Notes under the pieces: model-generated | Seen by the model: only the letters and a program-made list of their open reading frames with translations | The model's database searches: none | Told to the model about the DNA's origin: nothing | Assembly (NCBI GenBank): GCA_003565815.1 | Contig: PXAS01000286.1 | Coordinates: 1 to 13,376, forward strand | Direction: 5' to 3' | Source of the DNA: PVC group bacterium | Lineage (GTDB): Bacteria; Verrucomicrobiota; Kiritimatiellia; SS1-B-03-39; UBA6053 | Length of the DNA stretch: 13,376 bases | Program-made: the position numbers and the translations under genes | Part shown: in pieces, positions 1 to 8,431 of the stretch | Position numbering within the stretch: the stretch's first letter is position 1 | Layout: each line of letters begins with the position of its first letter

Positions 1-1686
1 CAGGCCAACACCCTCATGCGCGACGTGCTCGTGAGCGTGGTGCCCTTCATACTCTTGATGGCGGTGCTGTATTTCGTCTTCATCCGCCAAATGCGCGCCG
101 CCGGAAAAGGCGCCATGAGCTTCGGAAAAAGCCGGGCCAAACTCTTGACCCGCGACAAAAACAAAATCACCTTCAAAGACGTGGCCGGCATCGAGGAGGC
201 CAAGGAAGAGGTCGAGGAGATCATTGACTTCCTCAAAGACCCCAAACGCTACCAGAAACTGGGCGGCCACATTCCCAAGGGGGTATTGCTCTCGGGTCCG
301 CCAGGAACCGGAAAAACCCTGCTCGCAAAAGCGATCGCCGGAGAGGCGGACGTGCCTTTCTTCAGCATCAGCGGTTCGGATTTCGTGGAAATGTTCGTCG
401 GGGTCGGCGCCAGCCGCGTGCGCGACATGTTCGAACAGGGCAAACGCCATGCCCCCTGCATCATCTTCATTGACGAAATCGACGCCGTGGGCCGCAGCCG
501 TTTCAGCGGCATGGGCGGCGGACACGACGAACGCGAGCAGACGCTGAACGCCCTGCTCGTGGAAATGGACGGGTTCGACACCCAGGAGGGGGTCATTATC
601 GTGGCCGCCACCAACCGTCCGGACGTGCTCGACAACGCCCTCTTGCGTCCGGGCCGCTTCGACCGCCAAATTGTGGTGGACCTCCCCACCCTGGAAGGGC
701 GCGAACGCATCCTGCGCATTCATACCAAAAACATTCGCATCTCCGGCGAGGTCGATTTGTCCGTGGTCGCCCGCGGCACCCCCGGTTTCAGTGGCGCGGA
801 TTTGGCCAACCTCACCAACGAGGCCGCCCTCCAGGCCGCCCGCCGCGGCGCCACTTCGGTGGAAATGGAAGATTTTGAAGAAGCCCGCGACAAGGTTCGC
901 TTCGGCCGCGAACGCCGCGGCAAGATGATGGATGACGACGAAAAGCTGGCCACCGCCTATCATGAGGCCGGGCACGCGATCGTGCTCAACGTCCTCAAAC
1001 ACGCGGAACCCGTTCACAAGGTCACCATCATCCCACGCGGTTCCTCGCTGGGCTCCACCATGCAGCTTCCCGAAAAAGATCAGTACACCACCGGCAAGAA
1101 AAAGCTGGAAGCCATGCTCGTCGGGTTCATGGGCGGACGCGCGGCCGAAGAATTGGCCTTGGATGACATTTGCACCGGCGCCGTGAGCGATATCGAACGT
1201 TCCACCTCCATTGCCCGGGCCATGGTCTGCCGCTTCGGCATGACCGAAGAACTCGGCCCTCAGTCCTTTGGCAGCAACGAGGAACACCTTTGGATGGGAC
1301 GCGAAGTCAGTCGTTCCCAGAAAGTCAGCGAAGAAACCGCCCGCAAAATCGACGCGGAAGTTTCGCAAATCCTCAAGCACAGTCACGACGAAGCCCTGCG
1401 CATTCTCACGGAAAAACGGACCGAACTCGACACCATGGCCAAACTGCTGGTGGAAATGGAAACCATCGACGGGCGGGACGTGGAAGACATCGTGCAATAC
1501 AACCGCATCCGCACCCCCGAAGAACGCGGCGATCCGCCGAAAAAAATCAAATCGGAACCCGAAGCCGTCCGGGAAGACGAACTTTCCGAAGAAGAGAAAG
1601 CCTCCTCGGAGGGGGCATCCGGAAAAGAGGAGCCCGAGGAAGAGGACGGCGGCGCCGCCACCGAGCCCTCTCCCACACCCGCTTAA
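1..1686 (+). CDS. ftsH: ATP-dependent zinc metalloprotease FtsH (5'-truncated by window edge)
   Basis: Membrane-anchored AAA+ protease that unfolds and degrades membrane and short-lived cytosolic proteins. The frame is open from base 1, so the gene begins upstream. The first transmembrane helix and most of the periplasmic domain are missing here; the second hydrophobic helix is encoded at about 25-90. The AAA module has Walker A GPPGTGKT (295-318), Walker B IIFIDEID (460-483) and the second region of homology ending in RPGRFDR (about 646-669). The protease domain has the zinc motif HEAGH (961-975) and a downstream Asp in TGAVSDIE (codon 1189) that fits the third zinc ligand. All catalytic residues are present, so the enzyme should be active. 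The last ~50 codons (from about 1537) are a Glu/Lys/Pro-rich, probably disordered acidic tail. The stop lies 7 bases before the folP start, which suggests co-transcription. The Met codon at 16 is internal, not the true start. Confidence 0.97.
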   Translation, partial: QANTLMRDVLVSVVPFILLMAVLYFVFIRQMRAAGKGAMSFGKSRAKLLTRDKNKITFKDVAGIEEAKEEVEEIIDFLKDPKRYQKLGGHIPKGVLLSGPPGTGKTLLAKAIAGEADVPFFSISGSDFVEMFVGVGASRVRDMFEQGKRHAPCIIFIDEIDAVGRSRFSGMGGGHDEREQTLNALLVEMDGFDTQEGVIIVAATNRPDVLDNALLRPGRFDRQIVVDLPTLEGRERILRIHTKNIRISGEVDLSVVARGTPGFSGADLANLTNEAALQAARRGATSVEMEDFEEARDKVRFGRERRGKMMDDDEKLATAYHEAGHAIVLNVLKHAEPVHKVTIIPRGSSLGSTMQLPEKDQYTTGKKKLEAMLVGFMGGRAAEELALDDICTGAVSDIERSTSIARAMVCRFGMTEELGPQSFGSNEEHLWMGREVSRSQKVSEETARKIDAEVSQILKHSHDEALRILTEKRTELDTMAKLLVEMETIDGRDVEDIVQYNRIRTPEERGDPPKKIKSEPEAVREDELSEEEKASSEGASGKEEPEEEDGGAATEPSPTPA

Positions 1687-1693
1687 GTCGCCC

Positions 1694-2566
1694 ATGTCGT
1701 CCGCTGAACCCAAGCATTGGATGTTTGCCGGGGGCGGCATGGCACTCTCCGGAAAAACCCGGATCATGGGAGTCGTGAATGTGACCCCGGATTCGTTTTC
1801 AGACGGCGGCCGACACGCGGACCCGGAGCGGGGCGCCGAACATGCCCTCGCTCTCCTGGCGGAAGGCGCGGACATCCTCGATGTCGGCGGGGAATCCTCT
1901 CGCCCGGGAGCAACCCCGGTCTCCGCCGAAGCGGAAATCGCGCGGGTGGTGCCCGTCATCGAGCGCATCAAAGCCCGGGCGCCGGATGCGGTCATCTCCA
2001 TCGACACCACCAAAGCCCAGGTGGCCCGGGCGGCGCTGGCCGCGGGCGCGGTCATCCTCAACGACATCAGTGCCGGGACCCTGGATCCGGACATGTTGCC
2101 CCTGGCGGCGGAAACCGGCGCGGGTCTCGTGCTCATGCATATGCGGGGCCGCCCCGCGGACATGCAAAAAGAACCCCGCTACGCGGATGTGACCCGGGAG
2201 GTGCTCGCCTATTTGCACGAACGCGTGCAAGCGGCGCGGCGCGCCGGGGTGGCGCCGGGCGCCATCGTGCTCGATCCCGGCATCGGCTTTGGCAAAACGC
2301 TGGAGCATAACCTCACCCTGATACGCGATCTGCCCGAAATGACCGCCGCCCTCCCCCATCCGTTTCTGCTCGGCGTTTCCCGCAAACGCTGGCTCGGAGA
2401 AATCACCGGACGGGCGGTGGACGACCGTTTGGCCGCCAGTTTGGCCGGCTTTTCCGCCTGCGTGGAGCGCGGGGCGAAAATAATGCGGGTTCATGATGTA
2501 TTGTTCTCTTGCGATGTGGCAAGGATTATTGATAGGATACACCAAAACACATCTTCAAGCACATGA
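1694..2566 (+). CDS. folP: Dihydropteroate synthase
   Basis: Condenses p-aminobenzoate with the pterin pyrophosphate to give dihydropteroate in cytosolic folate synthesis; this is the sulfonamide target. The 290-residue product is a complete TIM-barrel DHPS. It shows NVTPDSFSDGG (from residue 29), GGESSRPGA, SIDTTKAQVARAAL, a NDISAG strand, LMHMRG, DPGIGFGKT, LLGVSRKRWLGE and the terminal RVHDV. These are the pterin-, phosphate- and pABA-loop signatures in the right order. The start at 1694 is chosen because it lies 7 bases after the ftsH stop. There is no clear Shine-Dalgarno sequence, so translation is probably coupled. Met codons at 1721 and 1739 are also possible and would still leave the first conserved strand intact. 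The frame runs open far upstream, inside ftsH, but that extension is an out-of-frame shadow. The stop overlaps the cdaA start by 4 bases. ftsH-fol linkage is known in Firmicutes and Actinobacteria. Confidence 0.95.
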   Translation: MSSAEPKHWMFAGGGMALSGKTRIMGVVNVTPDSFSDGGRHADPERGAEHALALLAEGADILDVGGESSRPGATPVSAEAEIARVVPVIERIKARAPDAVISIDTTKAQVARAALAAGAVILNDISAGTLDPDMLPLAAETGAGLVLMHMRGRPADMQKEPRYADVTREVLAYLHERVQAARRAGVAPGAIVLDPGIGFGKTLEHNLTLIRDLPEMTAALPHPFLLGVSRKRWLGEITGRAVDDRLAASLAGFSACVERGAKIMRVHDVLFSCDVARIIDRIHQNTSSST

Positions 2567-3435
2567 CCCCATTCCCGCTCGCCTTCAACTTCGCCTATCT
2601 GGATTTGCCCAGCTTCACCTACCTCACGCAGGTGACGGAGGTTTTGCTCCTCTGGCTCATCTTTTATCATCTGTTGAAACTCATCCGGGGCACGCGCGGG
2701 GCCCAGGTGCTCAGTGGCTTGACCATGGCCCTGATCGGGGTGCTGGCCTTCACCTATTTTTTGAATCTGCATACGCTGAACTGGATGTTCCGTACCTTCT
2801 CGGTGAATCTCGTGCTCGCCTTTGTCATCATTTTCCAGCCGGAAATCCGCAAAGCCCTGGCGGAACTGGGCCGCCCGGGGGTCCTCCCCGGCTCCGGCGG
2901 CGGCAGCAAAGCCGGCGGAGCCAAGGAAATCATCGACCCCCTGGTCAACGCCGTCCGGGACCTCAGCCGCAAAAAAATCGGAGCCCTGATTGCCATCGAA
3001 CGGGAAGCGGGCCTGCGATCGGTCGAGGAGACCGGGGTTCCCATCGACAGCCGGGTGACCCCGGACCTGGTGAGCAGCATTTTCTTTCCCCGCAGTCCCC
3101 TTCACGACGGGGGCGTGATCATTCGCAGCAACCGCCTGGTGGCCGCCGGTTGCGTGTTTCCCCTCAGCCAGCGCGAGGAACTGCACCGCTCCCTCGGCAC
3201 CCGGCACCGGGCCGCCATCGGCATCACCGAGGAAACCGACGCCATTGTCGTGGTCGTCTCCGAGGAAACCGGTAACATCTCCCTCGCCTTCAAAGGGCGC
3301 CTCAGCCGGGGGCTGGACGATGAACGCCTCCGCCGCATGCTCACCACCATGATTTCGCGCCAAGCGCGCCGCGAAGAGGAAAGCGGCTGGTCCGACCTCT
3401 CCTCCAATCCTTCGGAACACGGGTCCAAATCATGA
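2563..3435 (+). CDS. cdaA: Membrane diadenylate cyclase CdaA (DacA)
   Basis: Makes cyclic di-AMP from two ATP at the inner face of the membrane. The 290-residue length matches the CdaA family (about 270-290). The N-terminal ~95 residues hold three hydrophobic segments, including the motif LIRGTRGAQVLSGL after the first helix, ending at IIFQPEIRKAL. The DisA_N cyclase domain follows, with KKIGALIAIER, PLHDGGVII (Asp182-Gly184) and GTRHRAAIGITEETD (Arg214-His215-Arg216). The second Gly of DGG replaces the Ala of the textbook DGA motif. A Gly/Ser-rich linker at residues ~107-117 joins membrane and catalytic parts. The start is an ATGA overlap with the folP stop, with no good ribosome binding site in front, so translation is probably coupled. 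The following gene is a YbbR/CdaR-type partner, as in Firmicutes. Identity is secure; activity is inferred from the motifs. Confidence 0.94.
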   Translation: MTPFPLAFNFAYLDLPSFTYLTQVTEVLLLWLIFYHLLKLIRGTRGAQVLSGLTMALIGVLAFTYFLNLHTLNWMFRTFSVNLVLAFVIIFQPEIRKALAELGRPGVLPGSGGGSKAGGAKEIIDPLVNAVRDLSRKKIGALIAIEREAGLRSVEETGVPIDSRVTPDLVSSIFFPRSPLHDGGVIIRSNRLVAAGCVFPLSQREELHRSLGTRHRAAIGITEETDAIVVVVSEETGNISLAFKGRLSRGLDDERLRRMLTTMISRQARREEESGWSDLSSNPSEHGSKS

Positions 3436-4463
3436 AATCCATTTTGAAAAACCTTTTTTCCTCCAATGTGAAGCTGAAAGCCATGGCTTTGGTGCTCGCC
3501 CTGCTGTCCTGGTATATCGTCAATATAATCACCAATTATGACAAAACCATTGCCAACCTGGATTTGAACGTGGACCTGCCCGATGGCTGGGCCGTCCTCG
3601 GGAAAACCTCCAGCGACTTCCAAGTGACGTTCCGCGGCACCAAGGAGGATCTATTGCTCATTGATGACCGTACGGTTTTGCTGAACGCGGATCTGACCGA
3701 CGGGGAATTTGACAAACGCGAATACGAAACCACAAGGCAAATTCGGCTGGGCCCCCGCAACGTGACCCACAACAGCAAGGCCCGGGTCGCGGAAATCGAC
3801 CCCTCCCTGATTGAAGTGCGCATCGGGCTGGAAGGACAAAAACAATTGCCTCTCCGCGTGAACCTCACCGGAGATCCGGTCCTGGGGATGCAAGTGGAAA
3901 CCATCGTCACCGATCCCCCCCGGGTGACGCTCTACGGGGCCAGCGAGCGGCTGGAAGCCATCACCGCCCTGCAAACGTCCCCCTTGAACCTGTCCGACCG
4001 CGTGGGCAGCTTCGAGCAACGCGTCGACGTTCTGCCGCCCACCGCGGACTGGGTCGGTCGCGTGGAACCCTCCCGCGTTTTGGTGCGGGTCACCCTGGTG
4101 GGACTCACCGAAGACCGACGCTTCACCGGAATCCCCGTCCGCCTTTACCGGGACCCCGCCGAGGGCCCCATGCCCGATTTGATTCCCAACCCGGCTTTGG
4201 TGGATGTGTCCCTGCAGGGAAGCCCCGCCCTGCTGGATGCATTGGATGTGAGTGAAATCCGCGCGTTCGCCGAGGCCGGACCCGACACCAATGGGTCTAG
4301 GGTTTTCGTAAACATCCCCGCCGGGTTGGAAGTGCTGGACGTGAATCCCGCCCGCGTGCGCCTGCGTCCGCGTCCACTCCCAACCCCCATCCCCGCCCTC
4401 CCGCCAACCGAAACCGGAAGTCAGGAAGCCCCTTCCGAACCCGAAAATGAGGAGACCCCATGA
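3432..4463 (+). CDS. cdaR: YbbR-domain protein, CdaR-like partner of CdaA
   Basis: Membrane-anchored, mainly extracytoplasmic protein. The family's known member CdaR binds CdaA and modulates its cyclase activity. The 343-residue product has one N-terminal anchor (residues ~15-34, preceded by the basic, family-typical start with NVKLKAMAL). Three tandem YbbR-like beta repeats follow, at about 36-135, 136-230 and 232-320. Each has the recurring pattern of a short strand with Pro, then a turn motif such as FRGTKEDL, LYGASERLEAI or LQGSPALLDAL. The tail after ~320 is Pro/Thr/Glu-rich and probably disordered. Firmicute CdaR usually has three or four such repeats. It overlaps cdaA by the ATGA junction and the TPR gene by another. 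Repeat assignment is by eye. The name rests on the domain plus adjacency to cdaA; sequence similarity within this family is low. Confidence 0.85.
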   Translation: MKSILKNLFSSNVKLKAMALVLALLSWYIVNIITNYDKTIANLDLNVDLPDGWAVLGKTSSDFQVTFRGTKEDLLLIDDRTVLLNADLTDGEFDKREYETTRQIRLGPRNVTHNSKARVAEIDPSLIEVRIGLEGQKQLPLRVNLTGDPVLGMQVETIVTDPPRVTLYGASERLEAITALQTSPLNLSDRVGSFEQRVDVLPPTADWVGRVEPSRVLVRVTLVGLTEDRRFTGIPVRLYRDPAEGPMPDLIPNPALVDVSLQGSPALLDALDVSEIRAFAEAGPDTNGSRVFVNIPAGLEVLDVNPARVRLRPRPLPTPIPALPPTETGSQEAPSEPENEETP

Positions 4464-5224
4464 ATCCCAAGCGCCTGCTTTGCCTGATGGCTTTCTTTGT
4501 CCTGCAAACCGGAGTCAGCCTGGTTTTTGGACAAGGTTCGGGACAAAATTCGGGACCAGGATCGATCCTGGCCCGCTTCCCCTATCTCCCCGAAGATCGT
4601 CCGACATCCCTTCTGGACGTGGAAGGCGCTCTCCGCGACCTGCCGGAACTCACCTTGAATTATGACGGCTTATCCATGCCCGAACATCTCCTCCACTCCC
4701 CCGCGGAGCGCGTTTGGGTCGCGCGTCTGCGGGAGGGGCATGAACACATTCAATTCCGCCGATATCAGGAAGCCAGGACGATTTTCATGGAATTTTTGGG
4801 CGCGTATCCCGATCACCCCCCTACCCGACTGGCGTTGGGGGACACGTATTTCTCCCTGCGGGATTATGCCGCCGCCGAAGCACAATACTTGGCCTTTCTC
4901 GAGGATTTTCCCCAAAATTTCCAAGCCCTGAACAACCTGGCCTGGCTGTATGCCACCAGCGACGATCCGAACTTCCGGCGTCCGGAAACCGCCCTGCGAA
5001 TGGCCCAAAGGGCCATGCTGGTCGAGCCCAACAGCCACCATGTCTGGAGCACCCTCTCAGAGGCTCATTACGCGAACCAAAACCATGAAGAAGCCACCCG
5101 CGCCGCCGGCATCGCCCTCAATATCGCACGGCAAACCGATGCCAGCCCCATGGTGTTGATCAATTACATGAATCAACTTGAAAAATGCCAACGCGCCCTG
5201 CAGGCCACGCAAATTATCGAATGA
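4460..5224 (+). CDS. Secreted TPR-repeat protein of unknown function
   Basis: I do not recognise a named family. The 254-residue product begins with a likely Sec signal peptide: Lys-Arg at 4-5, a hydrophobic core at 6-23 and a probable signal peptidase I site after VFG (residue 24). Cys8 sits too early to be a lipobox cysteine, so a lipoprotein is unlikely. A Gly/Ser/Gln-rich linker follows. From about residue 90 there are four helix-turn-helix repeats of TPR type: around REGHEHIQFRRYQEA, LGDTYFSLRDYAAAEAQY, LNNLAWLYATSDDP with a short insert, and LSEAHYANQNHEEATRAA. The second and third are the most canonical. The start is supported by GAGGAG at 4449-4454, 5 bases before ATG, and by the ATGA overlap with cdaR. 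TPRs usually bind proteins. The operon position suggests an envelope role alongside CdaA-CdaR, but that is inference. Confidence 0.85.
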   Translation: MNPKRLLCLMAFFVLQTGVSLVFGQGSGQNSGPGSILARFPYLPEDRPTSLLDVEGALRDLPELTLNYDGLSMPEHLLHSPAERVWVARLREGHEHIQFRRYQEARTIFMEFLGAYPDHPPTRLALGDTYFSLRDYAAAEAQYLAFLEDFPQNFQALNNLAWLYATSDDPNFRRPETALRMAQRAMLVEPNSHHVWSTLSEAHYANQNHEEATRAAGIALNIARQTDASPMVLINYMNQLEKCQRALQATQIIE

Positions 5225-5250
5225 GCTGACGACCCTTCCTCTGAAGACCT

Positions 5251-5255
5251 AGGAG
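5251..5255 (+). promoter_or_regulatory. Ribosome binding site of hppA
   Basis: AGGAG lies 9 bases before the ATG at 5265. It fixes the hppA start. It also shows that translation initiates independently here, after a run of genes that rely on overlapping stop/start codons. The 40-base gap to the preceding TPR gene shows no obvious hairpin terminator, so read-through from upstream is likely. Confidence 0.7.
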
Positions 5256-5264
5256 AACAACACG

Positions 5265-7306
<2,042 letters not shown>

Positions 7307-7310
<4 letters not shown>

Positions 7311-8089
7311 GCGCCAGACCCCTCATCCGTTTCCTCGGCACCGGCTGGTCCCACGGGGTGCCCATGATCGCCTGCGACTGCGAAGTCTGCACCCAACGAC
7401 ATCCGAAAAACATTCGCCGCCGCCCTTCTTTGCTTTTACAGGACGCGCGTCACACCCTCGTGATCGACACCGGCCCCGATTTCCGTGATCAGGCGCTCAC
7501 CTTCGGCATCCATTCGCTCGACGCCGTCTTCATGACCCACGAACATGCCGACCACGTCATGGGCTTCGACGACGTGCGCCGCTTCACCTGGGCGCGTGAA
7601 ACCCCCATGCCCGTGTACGCCGATCCGCATACCCTCGCCCGGCTGAAGATCGTGTATCCCTACGTCAGCGCCTTCCGCATCCCCGGAAAAGCGGTGCCCA
7701 AGGTGGGATTCCTCCCCTGGGAAGCCCCGGTGTCCCTCGGGGACTTTCGACTCACCCCCTTTCCCGTTCCCCATGCCGACCTCCCCTGTCACGGCGTGCT
7801 CATCGAAACCCCCGGCAAACGCATCGGATACGTGCCCGACTGCTCGGATCTCCCCGCCGAAGCCCTGGAAATCCTGGGCGACCTCGACATCATGATCCTC
7901 AACGCCCTCCGCCACAAGCCCCACCCCGCCCACCTCACCCTCGAAAGTAGTCTGGCGCTCCTGCACCGAATCGGCGCCCCCGCCTCATACCTCACCCACA
8001 TGGGCTGCGATTTCGACTACCCCGCCCTCAACCCCACCCTGCCCGCGGGGATTTCCATGGCCTACGACGGGCTCGAAATCGCGGGGTGA
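7307..8089 (+). CDS. PhnP-like metallo-beta-lactamase-fold hydrolase
   Basis: Metal-dependent phosphodiesterase-type hydrolase of the MBL superfamily, 260 residues. The metal motif HxHxDH is present as THEHADH (His78, His80, Asp82, His83). Candidate further ligands are His156 (PVPHAD), Asp178 (GYVPDCSD) and His203/206/209 in the ALRHKPHPAH segment. Near the N-terminus Cys23-x-Cys25-x2-Cys28, together with His231 in YLTHMGCD, matches the spacing of the structural zinc site of PhnP (three Cys plus one His). That is why I place it in the PhnP subgroup rather than with RNase Z or glyoxalase II. PhnP itself opens 5-phosphoribosyl 1,2-cyclic phosphate in phosphonate breakdown. No phn genes are present in this window, so the substrate is unknown. 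It starts on an ATGA overlap with hppA and has no strong ribosome binding site, so it is probably translationally coupled. Confidence 0.88.
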
Positions 8090-8091
8090 CC

Positions 8092-8379
8092 ATGGACGAC
8101 CATCAAATCCCGATCGACGGCGTGCTGGACCTACACACCTTTCGCCCAAACGAAATCGGCGACCTGATCCCCGAATACATCCGCGCCTGCCAAGAACGCG
8201 GCATCCACGAAATCCGAATCATTCACGGCAAAGGCACCGGCGCCCTCCGGGAGGGCGTCCACCGCCTCCTCGAAAAACACCCCCAAGTCGCAACCTTCCA
8301 ACACCCCTGCCATGCCCGCCTCGGCGGTTGGGGCGCAACCATGGCGCGGCTCAACCCAGGGCAAGACTCGGACGAGTGA
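8092..8379 (+). CDS. Stand-alone Smr-domain protein
   Basis: Small cytosolic protein (95 residues) consisting almost wholly of an Smr domain, the fold found at the C-terminus of MutS2 and in small E. coli-type Smr proteins. Such domains bind or nick nucleic acids, and recent work ties some to ribosome rescue. Visible motifs are LDLHTF near the N-terminus, IRIIHGKGTGALREGVHRLL in the middle and GGWGATMARL at the end. These correspond to the conserved DLH, HGxGxGxLR and Gly-rich elements. The ATG at 8092 is preferred because GGGG at 8083-8086 lies 5 bases upstream. A GTG at 8086 would add two residues and give a GTGA overlap with the preceding stop. There is no MutS2 ATPase attached. Its partners in the operon do not reveal its target. 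Confidence 0.88.
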   Translation: MDDHQIPIDGVLDLHTFRPNEIGDLIPEYIRACQERGIHEIRIIHGKGTGALREGVHRLLEKHPQVATFQHPCHARLGGWGATMARLNPGQDSDE

Positions 8380-8393
8380 AAAATGATGGAGCG

Positions 8394-8424
8394 AGAACCC
8401 GTTCGAAAGGCCTTTGGGGTTTTT
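8394..8424 (+). terminator. Possible terminator after the hppA-smr operon
   Basis: AACCC (8396-8400) pairs with GGGTT (8417-8421), and outer pairs can extend the stem to about 7 with one G-T wobble. The 16-base loop contains the palindrome AAAGGCCTTT. A T-run (8420-8424) overlaps the 3' arm. It sits between two convergent stop codons, the expected place for a terminator. The stem is weak, so this is tentative. Confidence 0.35.
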
Positions 8425-8431
8425 CCATGCC

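Noticed and set aside
1268..1693. Upstream extension of the folP frame, suggesting an FtsH-FolP fusion or a longer FolP
   Set aside because: The extension overlaps ftsH in another frame and encodes Lys/Pro/Arg-rich low-complexity residues. FolP homology begins only after 1694, and no frameshift is needed to explain either gene.
4530..4562. Short GGGACA/GGGACC near-repeats at the start of the mature TPR protein
   Set aside because: They encode the Gly/Ser/Gln linker after the signal peptide and are too short and imperfect to call a tandem repeat of interest.
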